The translations under genes were made by a program, and so were the position numbers. This document shows, one piece after another, positions 20,584-32,528 of a stretch of 64,000 bases of DNA (position 1 is its first letter; each line of letters opens with the position of its first letter). The notes under the pieces are model-generated. The model was not told the DNA's origin and did not search any database. It worked only from the letters and a program-made list of their open reading frames with translations. The stretch is from Hygrocybe punicea (lineage: Eukaryota > Basidiomycota > Agaricomycetes > Agaricales > Hygrophoraceae). The DNA lies in the NCBI GenBank assembly GCA_963556145.1, contig OY744468.1, forward strand, positions 5,766,001-5,830,000, read 5' to 3'.

Positions 20584-22526
20584 GTATAATATTGTATGTG
20601 TACTCAACCCGTTGATATGTTACAGCTGTTTTGCTATCTGATGGCAGCAACTGCACCTTTTTGAATCGATTGAGAAATTTGGACTTGGTAGAATTTTGGG
20701 TGCTGTGTTTTGTATCTCATGAAATACTATTTGGATTAAGATGGTTATACAGGGAAGTTGTACTATGTCTTGAGGACTATCTACGCCTGTAATTACATTT
20801 GAACAATATTTAGGATATAGTGAGTTGTTGATGAAATAAAAGGTAGACCAGTACTTTTTGACGCCCAAAATGATACTGTCAAATTATGACATCGAAAGAG
20901 CTCATATGAAGAAGACTGGAGGGAGAAGGTTGTTCATCTTTTCAAGGCCTAGAAGTACATATACCATATTCTTCTCTATTTTTGTCCTTTGAGCCGTCAT
21001 TGCATCTGTACTATGTTTGTCTGTCACTAGGCTCGAAATACAACCAGAATCATAAACTGTATAACCATCTTGATCCAAGCAGTATTTCATGAGATACAAA
21101 ACACAGCACCCAAAATTCTACCAAGTCCAAATTTCTCAATGTGCCTTTTTGCTGAAAAGATGAGAATGAGCTATTGAAAATCCATTATCTACCTATAATC
21201 CAGATTTAATGTTTGCATATTCTCTTTGTATCACCACTGGATAGCTAACTATATCCAATGTTCAATGTGTACTGATCACATATGACAATAGTAACCTGAA
21301 CATATTGACCGAACACATTGACCGAACACACCGAACATGTCCAATATGTTCGGTTTGTGGTCCATGAAACTGAATTACAATTCATTGTACAAATTCAATC
21401 AAACTACCTTTACTTCGCATATGTGATGCATAATTTTTTGTTCAAAGACGTGTCATATTAACTGGACGAAATCTGCAGGTACAACAAGCATATTTACTCC
21501 TTTATATCTAAATTGATGACGAAATTCACTGCTGTACTGAGAAGCCTATGTTGCTATGTTCCTGCATTGATACCATTGGATTGTATCTTGGCCCAACCTT
21601 CACTTCTTCCCATCCTGCCATAAATATGATGCTTTGCTATTTAATAATTGCTTTCCAATCATATTATTTTGTTCTGGCATGATTGGAGCTTCTCTTGAAC
21701 TAATTATGTTCCTTGTCCTTGTGTCTGGATCTCGAATCATTATGCAGTTGACTGCATTTATTGTACTATTTTCGTGTCCTTTGATGAAACATCAACAAAT
21801 TATACACCTCACCCTTATGAGCCCATTCAATGAATACATTGAAACAGCATCTGGGGTACCAATGTGTGAACTCCATAGTTTCTCAATGTTGATAGCTCTG
21901 CTTGCACTTTCTCTGCTTCAATATGGGATGTCAAATATGGCACATAATGCACATCCAACAACTGTCCAGACTTTTATTTCTGCTATTATTTGTGCAATTG
22001 CAATGCCCCGGATTCAGGTAGGGACATCTGCAAAACACTTTGTGCCGAAAAATGATGAACCCGCTGGTTAAACCAGTGTTAAACCTGTTCCTTGTGATTC
22101 CAATGTACATAGCTGTTATATGTATCTGTAAACAAAGATATCATATCTGGTTCATTCAGTCTATATTGCACTGGCAATTCCTCAGAATACAGCAGGGATA
22201 CTAGTTGGACAATACAGAACTCTCAGTACTGTTCAGACAGGTTTTCAACTCATCCATATGTCATAATGCACATTACACCAACAAAGAATACGATTATTGT
22301 CATGAAGTCGACTTAGCAGTGGACTACACTTTCCCAACTTGGCACCTTTGATCTGGTGACCTTATTGTTCTTGCTCATTTGAGACAACAAATTCTCACAG
22401 TTACAAAGTCAGCAGTCACACGGTTTCAAATTTATTCACAGGGCTTCAAAATTGTTCCCACAGTTTGCAACAATTGTTCCCACGGCTTGGCAAATTAGAG
22501 TCTGACCCTGAGTTGAAAAATCCACC
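20584..22526. other. Helitron 5' region without a supported gene
   Basis: AT-rich sequence between gene d and the inferred Helitron 5' end. It contains the inverted repeat at 20667/21148 and a small palindromic patch of TTGACCGAACAC units near 21300-21360. A 145-residue hydrophobic frame at 21634-22071 has no supporting feature. Near 22068-22100 there are two TTAAACC motifs. Nothing else is supported. Confidence 0.45.
20667..21148. repeat. Inverted repeat (about 85 bp arms) inside the Helitron
   Basis: The arm at about 20667-20751 (AATTTGGACTTGGTAGAATT, GGGTGCTGTGTTTTGTATC) recurs reversed at about 21064-21148 with a few mismatches, separated by about 310 bp. It could be a decayed foldback element or a regulatory hairpin. 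Confidence 0.75.
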
Positions 22527-22561
22527 GTATAGAACGATTCCCTTATAGGGACTCGTAACAG

Positions 22562-24901
22562 ATTTGCGAATACTGACTTTGCGCTTGCACATGGCACTCG
22601 TCAACGGTCTTCACCGGAGGAAATAGACATCAACCTTCAGGATGAGGAGGCAGACGTTGACCATATCTGCTCCTACGACAGCAACTGCTCATACTCGGTC
22701 CACGTCATCAAACGATTTGAGAAGTTCTTTCCAGATATGGCACCTCTTGTGCGTAGGATGCGGTGGTCAGTTCCAGCCCTTCATGTCCAGGGGCACAAAG
22801 AGACGTGTCTCTACACCTTTGCAACCGCATATATGCCCTGTATTGGCCATTTTCACAGGGAGACAGCTGAACACTACTGGCCTGAAGCAAATCAACTTGG
22901 TCCTCATGTCAGACAAATGAACAATGGCCATCGCCAAGACACATTGATCGACCACCACGGCGATTGGAACTGGCTCAAGACAATGAAAATGGGTGAGTGG
23001 CTCACGAACTTTAACATTACCTTCATTGACTGGTGGCAATAGCGTCCACTTTGTTACACGACCTCAACCTTGCTAAAGCATTATACATTCAAAAGCGTGA
23101 TCATTTTCGAGGGCTATGTATTTTATATGCAGAACAGCGAGACGCATGGGATCAAATGGATCGTAAGCCCAGGCAAAAGGGGAAAGAGACGGAGAGTGTA
23201 TACAGACATTGCAAGTCAAAGGGTGAGTCTTTCGTAACATTGATAGCACTTGGAACTCACAAACTCACGTATACTGTAGTGCCTTCTCAGGCAGCAATTT
23301 ATCAGCATATGCTTGCACAGGAGTCCAAGTTCTCGGACACTGACATTCCCCAAGGTTCCATCGCTGCCTTTCTTAATGAGGGTCTTCGAATTCAGGATGC
23401 ACAGTGAGTCTGAACGTTTCAGTGGTGTTTCGCTTGACTGCTGATAATTTGTATTTAGACGAAAACTGAGAGCAACAGTTGCGGAGGATCGTGAACACCA
23501 CCTTGCGTCACTTGAAAAGGAGATTGGCACTCGGCGAGGGAAGTTGCGACTGCGCATCATGAAATGGCGTGATGATCAGAGACTTCTGATGCCCAAGGCT
23601 GGAGATGCAGTGGCTCGACAACATTCATGTGAGATTGAACACGAGAAGCTCTTCCTACCGTCAGATTTCGAGCATGAAGAGCAACAGACCGTCGAGGCCA
23701 TAGCGCTTGGTATCGAAGAGGCAAAGTTGCGAGAAGGCGAAGCATATGATGCGCTACGTGCAATACAATCTGCAGTCAAGACCTTGACGGCAATCCAGGA
23801 TCGGAAACGCAAGAATGCACGTGGACAGGCTGAAAACACCAAGTCAGGATCTTATATTAGAGATGCCCAGAGTCGACGAGATCATCATATGGAAACTTAT
23901 GCATCTGCCCGCCTTGCTCTGATATTGCTTGGGGCTGTTGACAGCAATGATCCCGAGTCACCGTTTCCTCCTCTCACCATCGAGGACACTTTCATGAAGT
24001 CAAGACAGCGCGGCCGTGGTTTGGGTGATTCACGTCGGACAGATGGCAAGCTGTGGCAGATGCATGGACAAATGGCCAGTACGGGTGATCTAACCCTGCA
24101 CGGGGTGCATGTGGATAGCCAAGTATCCAATCAAGGAGAGATGGAACTGTTGCCAAGTGAGTGTTGCCGATGTCATTGTTTCTTGTTGGGCATTGCTCAC
24201 ACATCTTATTTCAGTTAGTGGGACACAAATGAGTCGACGAAATAAAGGTAATGAATGACAATTTCATCAGTATAGCATTTGGTAATGCTCAACCATAATA
24301 GCAAAGACTACAGCTAGGAAACAAGATGGAAACCTTATCAGTGGTACCACCAGTATGGACGTATTTATTCTTTCAAAGTGTATGCTTAATATGACAGTAG
24401 TTCCGACAGCACAAGAGGGAAAGGAAGGATGGCTTTGGCACATGGGGGGTTGGGGTAAAATGTCAGCGAAAGAGATGGTGGAGTGGGAGGCTGAAGGTAA
24501 GGCTGTTACAAAACGTAAGATGGTTACTCATAAATTTGCTTCAACACACAGGTGACCGTGTGCAGTGGTTTCGTGCAGAAGCCGAAATGCAACGGTGGCA
24601 GGAACAGGTCGAGCAAAAACTTGCAGAGTTTCTAAGAGTTATAAGGAGCTTCAAGAGGATGACACAAGCTTGGTCCCAGCTCTCAGTCTTGTGGACAGGT
24701 TCTTCGGATGGCCATGTTGCTTATGCAAGGCAAAAGGCGGACATGTATGGACAAATGGAGAATGACTGCAAGAAGAAACTTGACGAGGCTGGATATATGC
24801 ATGTAAGATTGACTGAGGGCCATTTGTCTGATTATGTAGCTGCTATGCGCGCTGAGGACCTGATATCATTTACAAAGTCCTTGGAAGGTGATATTATCTA
24901 G
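22562..24901 (+). CDS. KDZ transposase, 3' half of the split gene
   Basis: Continuation of the gene that starts at 789. The exon beginning at 22562, after the acceptor GTAACAG, completes the split codon as GER-FANTDFALAHGT. The KDZ domain continues with CSYDSNC, MRWSVPALHVQGHKETC, AYMPCIGHFHRETAEHYWP and GHRQDTLIDHHGDWNW, which are family landmarks. Introns lie at 22993-23042, 23223-23279, 23404-23458 and about four more. The downstream part is a long charged helical C-terminus (EDREHHLASLEKEIG; IEEAKLREGEAYDALRAIQ; QAEMYGQ-like QKADMYGQMENDC), ending at TAG 24899-24901. I see no in-frame stop in this half, so decay is limited to the two insertions in the 5' half. The spliced protein would be about 1000 residues. 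The small exons between 24214 and 24420 are approximate. Confidence 0.85.
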
Positions 24902-25270
24902 AGTTGATGTTTTAACGGTTTAAACAGTACATTGGATAATGTCTGTTTAATCATCTGAATTTCTGCTGATGGTTTAAACCTGTATATTTAAACCTGTATG
25001 TTTAAACACATGGATTGGAGCACAGAGAATGTCTGTTTAAGCATTTAAATCTGTGTAAATGGTTTAAACCTGCATGTTTAAACATGCTGATTGGAGCAGA
25101 GAGAATAAATGGAATCTTCATGAATGTGTGTTTAAACAACATGTGTTTAAACGGATTTTGCATTGTCATGTACATTGTTTAATCACAAGTCATATGGATT
25201 TACATTTAAAGGTGTGTAAAAAACTTTAATCCACTTTTGAACTCATGGTTTGACATTTTGACCTTGAAGA
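24902..25270. repeat. GTTTAAAC-rich array downstream of the KDZ gene
   Basis: The palindrome GTTTAAAC or its TTTAAAC core occurs about ten times between 24915 and 25155. It is interspersed with two copies of a GATTGGAGCA-GAGA motif. The position right after the KDZ stop suggests the 3' subterminal repeats of the KDZ transposon, probably transposase binding sites. A weaker TTAAACC patch lies near 22068-22100, but that is inside the Helitron. Confidence 0.6.
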
Positions 25271-25280
25271 ATGGACCCGT

Positions 25281-26372
25281 TTGCACAGCAAAATTTATCC
25301 CAGTTCCAACACTCCCACCCAAATCTCTCTCAAGCGACAGTTTCTGATGAAGATTCCTGCTGAACATGCCGCCACCATTCCACAGCCTTCAATGCCAATT
25401 GCCCATCTTATCTTGTCTATGACAGTTCCACCTCTCTCCATCATGACACCATTAGCTACTGAATTCTCCTTTGACCTTCCCATCCTTTTTATCAACAATC
25501 TTTCAGCACTTCACGTGCCCCCGCTTGCTCACACACAAAGCATGCTCACATCCTTTGGCCAAGCCTGGTTTGATGGCAAACGCTTGGTTGTCAATCCTAC
25601 CAACAAGCTTTGTTTACCATTCTGGATCCTGCAGTACTGGCTCCAAATGGGCCACACAGTCACTGCAAAAAGTCAATGGGAAGAGGCGCAAAAGTGGTTG
25701 CTCACCCATCAAGATTCCATCCATCCAATGGCTGGCATTGTCCAAGATGCCATCAACTCATTTAAAACCCTTGGCTGGGACATTCTGCTGTCCGATCTGC
25801 GATCCCTCGACATTGTGGAACTTTTGTCAACACGGATGATCCACGGTTGTGTTGTTGATACCATGATTGAGTCCATTGTCCAGTGTATTCATCTCAATCC
25901 TGGTCTTCATGAATGTGTCTCAGTTGAAGATCTTACCTTCTCTGATGTTGTCCGGCTCAACAATGACTGCTGGAAACAGTACGAGCACCACTGGTGCTTC
26001 ACCTGTGCATGCAATCTTGGCAACCACCTTCATGAAGGGTCTCTCGAGATTGTCATCATACCTTTCAACAAAGAAAAGATCCACTAGGCCGTCTCGTTTG
26101 TCGATGCTCCTGACAAACGGATCAAACATGGCGACACTCTTGAATGGTCATAGCCAGTTCAAGATGTCAGGCGCATCCAGCAATGGCTCAACCTACACGG
26201 ATTCCCAATGTTCCAAGAATCTGGAAGTGTGCCACACAGGCTACAGTCGGATTCATATTCATGTACCATAGGGATGATCAACATCATTCAACACAACCTG
26301 TTTGGCGATCCTCTCTTTACTGACGAGAACAAGCATTTTCTCCATATCCAAGAGTACTTAGGGATTGTGCAG
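25281..26372 (+). pseudogene. Ulp1-type (C48) cysteine protease part of a transposon gene, with stops
   Basis: The frame encodes a Ulp1/SUMO-protease-like domain typical of fungal and plant DNA transposons. The upstream part includes LVVNPTNKLCLPFWILQYWL and WDILLSDLRSLDIVELL. Catalytic positions can be assigned as His in KEKIH (26082-26084), Asp in HGDTLEW, and Gln and Cys in LQSDSYSCTIGM. A TAG at 26085-26087 directly follows the His, where the family has Trp, so a single G-to-A change of TGG explains it. A second TAG lies at 26151-26153 (EWS-stop-PVQDV). The frame then runs to the splice donor at 26373 and continues in phase at 26429 into the transposase part. Function is lost unless the stops are bypassed. 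Confidence 0.75.
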
Positions 26373-26428
26373 GTGTGCTATTTATTTCATTAATCTAACA
26401 TTGACCTGATATGTCATTCTTGCACCAG

Positions 26429-28897
26429 CACGACAATCTCATTCCATCATCGGCAGGACCTGCTGATGGCAACTTCCAACCCAATGCCGAGGACCTTTCT
26501 GATGGTGATTCCCAATGCAACACCAACACCGACAACAGTGATGTGGAGATCGTGACTGATCTTTCCATGGCTTCACTACCTGGCTCTGCTGTCCCACGAG
26601 CCCCTCGGCCTTTTATCAATCTTTGTGCAACCTCTTCAGAATCTGGTGTTGGCTTATTTCAATTCTTTCAGCCTGTCTCTCATGATCAACATCTCATAGC
26701 AATATGCCAGCAGGATGCAGCAATGAAGGATGAATGTGAGGACAAAGTATGGTGGCATGCCGAGAACAATGCACTTAAATCGATCGAGAAGAAAGTGAGG
26801 AAGAGGATGTTAGCCTGGAATCGCAAGCGTGCTCATTGTGCCCACTTAAAAGCTCAAGTGAGTGCATCCAACACTCTTCTGTTACTCGTCTCACTGTTGT
26901 ATTTCACCAGACATCCAATAAGCCAGAAACAACCGTCAACGATGTTCTTCGTGACAAAGCAGCAATGTCATCCACAATTACCTTTCCCCACAGCCTGGCA
27001 GAGGCATCACACCCCCATCGTGCATTCCGAGAGAGCTTGCATGATCCAAATTCATGTGGGAGGAAACGCAAACCAGAGAACATGAGTCCAACAGATGCTG
27101 TTCGCATCAATTGGCAACATCCTTTACTTTGGTCTCAAATTGTCCAAGCTGCAACACATAGGATATGGAATGTCCCCGACTGCAATTGCTACAGAACTCA
27201 AGTGCCACAATCTGGATCAATTTGCAAGGATTACTCCTCAGGTCATTGGTTCCTGGATTGATCGCAGTGGTGCACATCCTGTCTGGAAGCCAGAGGTTAT
27301 ACAAAGAGCACAGAACGGAAATCAACCACCTGGACATGTGAATCGTACCAACATCCTTGCCCCATACCCACACATCGTTAGTGGGATTGTGGACCAGCTC
27401 AGAACACTTCACCAGATTGGCATCGCCCTCGATGTCTTTCAGTGTCATGGTATCATGGTTGCGCATCTTCACCATGCTGTTCCAGAAGTGTTCCAGGTTA
27501 TTGCAAAGGATGGATCGGTTTTCCAAAGTTTGAAATTGTGGGTGAAGCATTTCATTTACCAGAACCTGAAGTGGTCATTTCGCCATTCAACCCGAGCCTC
27601 ACAAAAGACTCCTGCCAATGCAGATGAACTCTGTCACCATCAGTTTCTTCACCAAGCTGTCACAACTCGCGATACAGCAATTCAGTCTCCTGGTTTTCGT
27701 GTCAACATTGACCAAACAAACATTGTGTACCAATGTTCCACGAGCTGCACATACAATGATGTCGGCAGCAGCCAGGTTGCTGTGATTGGCAAGGATGAGA
27801 AGTGTGCATTCACACTTCTTGTTGGCATATCTGACTCAGGTGATGTACTCCCATTCCCAGCTGTATTTCAAGGTGCAACACAACGTTCCCGCCCGTCTTG
27901 TAAATCTGCCTTCTACCAAGAGGCAATGAACCTTGGTTTCAAATTCGAATTCTCGAACACAGACACCTATTGGTCAACCTTTGATCTCATGTGCAAGTAT
28001 GTCTGCAAGATTCTCATGCCTTATTTCACAGAGCAGAAAAAAAGGGCGGCAACTAATGATGATCAAGAGTGCATCCTCCAACTTGATGTATGGGTCATTC
28101 ACCGATCTGTCGCATTCCAGACATGGCTTGACCAAAATTATCCATGCATTATTTATCTTTTTGTCCCTGGTGGTTGCACTGGCATCGCCCAGCCTTGTGA
28201 CGTTGGGATCCAGCGCCCCTTGAAGCTTTCAATTAAATGGTCACAGCATGCAGATGTAGTTGACGAGACACTCAGATACCTCGAGAATGGTACTGATCCA
28301 GCAGAGCTGTGAATTGACACTTGAATTGGCACATTGTGAAATCGCACGGTGGGTTGGATGGTGCGAGCATATCATGCAATCAATAAGCCAGAGCTGGTCA
28401 GAAAGGTTTGTGTCGTGGGTTTGTGGTTCTGGATCTAATTAAGTATTCTATTCCAGGCATTTGAGATGTGTAAAGCTGGCAAGGGATTTAATCTTTCATT
28501 TGAGAGCATCACAAGCCACGAAACACTACTTCTTCTCTGCAACATTCAGAAAAACAAACCTGAGCTCTGGAGCACAATTACCTCTCCACAATATGCTGCT
28601 GCCGATGCTACCAACGACATTGAGGAACTACCTGATTACATTTCTGGTGAAGACGAGATCGAGGATGAAATTGAGGTTCCGGTTGATGTGATAATGGAAT
28701 ATATGTGCTCAGGTGGCACTATTGTGCTGGAAGGGTTTGCTGTGGGAACAGATGGTGCTTTGCAAGTAAAAAACAATTCAGAGGAATATGAGCAGGAGCC
28801 AGAGGACATTTCGGAGCAGCCTGAGGGGATTGAGTATGGCCAGGGTAAGAGAAGGGCCATTGCAAATGCCCAATATGGAGATTTCTGGCATCACTAG
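26429..28897 (+). pseudogene. Pogo-like DDE transposase (DDE_1), frameshifted and interrupted
   Basis: The frame continues from the Ulp1 part: exon 26429-26857, intron 26858-26910, then TSNKPETTVNDV. A one-base frameshift near 27160 (ATH/IGYGMSPTAIATEL) links to the long frame that ends at 28312. The DDE triad is visible as VNIDQTNIVYQ, ILQLDVWVIHRSVAF and GIAQPCDVGIQRPLK, with FVPGGCTG between the last two, as in DDE_1 (pogo/Tigger-like) transposases. Past 28312 the same frame continues with three TGA codons into TVGWMVRAYHAINKPELVRK. It then splices into FEMCKAGKGFNLSFESI and an acidic tail ending at 28897. The stops and frameshift mark it as dead. Two TAG and three TGA stops are compatible with C-to-T/G-to-A decay. 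Confidence 0.78.
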
Positions 28898-29391
28898 TAT
28901 GGTGTTTTGAAGTAGATAGGATTATATAGCAGCTATAAATGTGTTTTTCCAATGTGTCACGATTTAGCTTCAGAGCACACAAGTCAGCGTGATGGTCACT
29001 CAAAATAGGTTCCCTTTAGAGGGGGGCGTGACTGTGTAATGAAGCTCCAATTGAAACAGTACAGTAATGCGGCCACGGGGTCAATGTGTACGACACACTG
29101 GGACACCCATGCGGAGAGGCTCAATGCCAGCAGGACAGGGCATGGCCACCCAATCCCACCTCACAAGGAGGTGTTCCGGTACCCCAGATGCCGCTGAGGC
29201 AGAACACATGCGTTGTATGCATGCATTTTGCCACCTCGTGAAGATGCTGGCCACGTCAACTGACATGTGCAGGTCTCTTGTGAGGTCAGATGGAGTAACC
29301 ACAGGCAAGCCACCCCCCCAATCCCACCTTGCAAAGATGCTGGCCACATCAATTGATGTGTGTGGCTCTCTCATGAGGTGGATGCCCAACA
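28898..29391. other. Intergenic stretch with a degenerate duplicated segment
   Basis: No gene is supported. The sequence AAGATGCTGGCCACRTCAAY recurs at about 29241 and 29334 with related flanks (TGATGTGTG / TGACATGTG), so about 50 bp is loosely duplicated. The region is otherwise featureless. Confidence 0.4.
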
Positions 29392-29548
29392 GTCTTGGTT
29401 TAGACCAAGTTTGGACCAAACCAAACCAACGTAAATGGTTTACATCGGTTTCAGTTCAGTTCCAGGATTTTTGGCAGGAACCGAATGGTTTGGTCTCGGT
29501 TTGGGGCAAAAAGACCCAAAACCAGACCAAACCAAACTTCCTCAACAC
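29392..29548. repeat. Short GGTTTGGTC-rich element with one TAGTGTTG-type end
   Basis: Read in reverse from 29550 it begins TAGTGTTGAGGAAGTTTGG, followed by GGTCTGGTTTTGGG and CTTTTTGCC. This matches the left end of element F1 at 34638 (TAGTGTTGCTGAAGTCCAG, GGTCCGGTTTTCGG). The left side is a degenerate counterpart (GTCTTGGTTTAGACC) without a clear TA. It is probably a short or truncated F-family MITE. Confidence 0.5.
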
Positions 29549-29809
29549 TACTGTCAATATTGCTGGTGGAGAATCTGAATTTGTATTGAGATGGGTCACT
29601 GCCAGAGATTTCAGGTCCGAAAAGTAGTCTTCTGGTTCAGCAACATGCACAGAATTGATCAGGATGGGGGATAACAGTGGCAGTGAAGCATCTAGTGGAG
29701 AACTCAGCATCGAGGAGGTTGTGTCAGTCTGTTTACCTGAGGAAGTCTCCACTTTTCTCTTCATACAGCATCAACTTTGGACTGTATGTTGCACTCTCCC
29801 ACACATTCC

Positions 29810-29945
29810 TTAGGAGTCCTCATGACCCAAGGAGTCCTCAAAAATCAAGGACTCCTCAAGGACTCCTCAAGGACTCCTCAAGGAGCTTTCATGGACATAG
29901 TCAGTACACCTTTATATAATAGGGAACTCAAGGACTCCTCAATTC
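29810..29945. repeat. Left GGAGTCCT/AGGACTCCTCA array of element A
   Basis: About seven copies of the near-palindromic motif AGGAGTCCTCA or its complement lie close together, some of them directly adjacent (CAAGGACTCCT three times running near 29849-29880). The same motif forms the opposite array at about 40900-41110. Confidence 0.85.
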
Positions 29946-31521
29946 TGAGTAAATTTCACTTTGAATGGTCATTTTTGTGAGTTTTCATGGGTATGCTTAT
30001 TTACAACAAGGAATCTGCTCAGAATTCTGCTGAGTTTTTGCAAAGTGCCGGCTTTTTTTGACTTTTTTGCATTTTTCTCACTCAATTTTGTAAATAAAAC
30101 AAATCTGACACTATATTTGGACAATGGGCATGCTAACCAAATTAGGCAATATTTTCCCACACTCCATATTTGGTAATAATTCTCAATGAAGTCTGAGTTG
30201 AGTCCAAGTTGAGTCCAAGTGGATTCCTTGCAAATTTGTTCACTTTATGGCTGTATTTCTAGTATATTCAAATACTTTGTCATCATCATGACACACACAT
30301 GTTGCCACTCCACTAAGTTATTAGGCTTACATCTTATGAACAGCATTGCTTTCCATATATGTTTTCTTCACCATTCCAAGGCACATAGCCTTTTCATTTC
30401 TTCATATTTCACCTTCCTTTCAATTCTCTTTTTTCCTATATTCATTTCCTTGTCCATGGTACACAGCCTTTATCTCTATCTCTATTCACATATATATAGC
30501 ACATAGTTTACTGCATGTACTTTAGACTCTAAAATTTGTATCAATTGCTTTATTTCCACTCTCTTCCATCACTGTCTAAGAAGCAGGACTATCCATATAC
30601 ACCTGGTGGACCTATTATTAATGATATTTCTAAACTTGGCTAAGCAATCACCAGTCCATGAGAGGCCAGATTGTTTCCACATCAATGAATCAAAGGCCAT
30701 GAAGTAATTGGACTCTACTGGATCAACAGCTTTCTGATCTGATCATAAGGATAAGTTTAAACCACTTTTTGAAGCCATGGATTATCTTCTCCAAAGATGA
30801 CAACATATATCCTGGGTCTTTCGCCAGAATGCATATTTGTTTGAACCCCCATTCTGACTCATATCAGTTAATATCAAGTCATATTGACCAAAGTTATCAG
30901 TCAATCCAATTCAGTCAATCCTCCTGTCAATTTCAATATCTGCCTCTTCTTCTTCATTATCATCAAAGTCCACTCCCTCATCTGTTTTTCCTTTTACTTT
31001 TCTATAATCTTTTGACTATGAATAAAAGACATAGTATGCAAAAACACTTGAAATTATTATTATTAATAGTCATTCAGTTGAGAATTGACTCAAAGCTACA
31101 CAACTGAGTATTCCACTGCTCATATGCTTTCAGAGTCATACATTGGAGTTGGAGATGGATACAAGAAGATCACTTCTTCAAGTGCTAAAAGCACACTCAC
31201 AATGCTCCTTAAGTTCCATTTCTGTTTCTTCAAGAGGTGCTGGATTATGCCATTTTGGCACCAGAGTCTTTAACTTGGGGGTTAATGTAGTGGTAAGAGT
31301 CCACTCCACAAAATGTGTATAATGGTTAGGACCACATGATCCAACTTGACAGCAAGTTGAATCCAATTGATCAATAAGTTTGGATCAATAGAGATGTAGT
31401 AGGAGTCCACCATCTCCACAATATCCAAATGGACTAAGCCCAGATGAAGTCCAACTTCAGTTCACCTTCAGTCCTTTTCAAAATTTGGCTAGTCCACATG
31501 TACAAGATGAACACAAGATTA

Positions 31522-32528
31522 GTGAATGGCACGAGTAACCCCTGGGTAATTCCAGGGGTACCCGTACCCGTACCCGTTGAAAACCTGTACCTGCCCTGGG
31601 GGTACGGGTTTTCCACGGGTCCCTGATTTCTGACCCTAGGGTCACCTGGGACCCACACCCACCGTGGGTAACCCGCGGGTCTGCCCTGCCCACATTACCA
31701 TTTAACCTCGCGACAACGGACGTGCGTCAATTGATGCAACGCCGGTGGACGCGAGGTGAAGGGGATGGTGGTCTTTGGGCGCTCTGGCTCATCACAGACC
31801 GGTATGCGGGGAGCCTGGGATGAGGGAGCGTGGGTGTAGCCCACACTCCCGTTGTCCTTCTTGGTGCCATTGTCCTTGGTGACTACCTCGTGAACGATGT
31901 CTACGCGTCAGTCGGTGCATCATGGCGTGTTCACGAGGTATTGTAACAACCTATTCATTCAGGCATTAGCGTGGATGACGGGGACACATACCGAGAGGCT
32001 GGGCAGTGGGCGCACCACCCACCCAGCCATTGCCCTCGTTTGCGGTTGCCCATTGCCAGTGCGGTCGTTCGCAGTTGTCCATTGTGCTCGTTCGCGGTTG
32101 CCCACCTCCCAATCGCATTGATGTTGTTGTTGGTTGTCGTAATGGTCGTGGCCATGGTGGTGGCCATGGTCGTTACCATTGCCACTGTCATTGTCGCCAT
32201 TGCTGTTGCCATTCACCTGCCGCCACCTCCGTTGCCACCCTCATTTCCGCCCCCGTTTCAGCCCTCATTTTGATTCGTTTTGATCCGCGTAGTTATATTT
32301 TACCTGTAAGATTCATTAGAATAATATAGAAAACTCAATAAGAAACTTACCTGCTGGTGATGGTTGAGCGACGCGTTGAAGCTCGCGTCAACCACATGAC
32401 TTAAAAGTCACGGGTAACCCGTCGTGGGTACGGGTACAGCCGCGGGTCACAAAAGTGTGACCTGGACCCGGACCCGTGGCTAAACCCGTGGCAAAAACCG
32501 CGGGTTTACCCAGACCCATGCCATTCAC
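31522..32528. mobile_element. TIR element C (1.0 kb) with GGGTACCCGT arrays, TA target
   Basis: The ends are GTGAATGGCAYGRGT at 31522 and its inverse ending GCCATTCAC at 32528, each bordered by TA. Subterminal sequence at both ends is built from GGGTACCCGTACCCG-like units. The interior has a GGTCGTGG/ATGGTCGT repeat part (32125-32215) on the right. On the minus strand there is a good short intron (GTAAGTTT ... CTTACAG, about 32309-32350). No transposase is present. Confidence 0.75.

Larger units (their letters stand above)
4071..22533 (-). mobile_element. Large Helitron with four extra genes, inserted in a KDZ intron
   Basis: The element reads on the minus strand. Its 3' end is CTAG at 4071-4074, preceded by a hairpin (4085-4102) about 10 nt inside, and the next minus-strand base outside is T. 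The opposite end should start with TC. A TCTATACGG start at 22533 fits a TT target, and an alternative TC at 22537 fits an AT target. The outer borders are strongly supported because KDZ exons ending at 4017 and starting at 22562 join in frame once this segment is removed. It holds the Rep-helicase gene (4140-11885) plus genes a to d (12974-20583). The element has no TIR or TSD, as expected for Helitrons. The exact right end is inferred. Confidence 0.78.

Noticed and set aside
21634..22071. 145-residue hydrophobic plus-strand frame
   Set aside because: No homologous pattern, no introns, and AT-rich sequence that yields hydrophobic codons by chance. Not supported as a gene.
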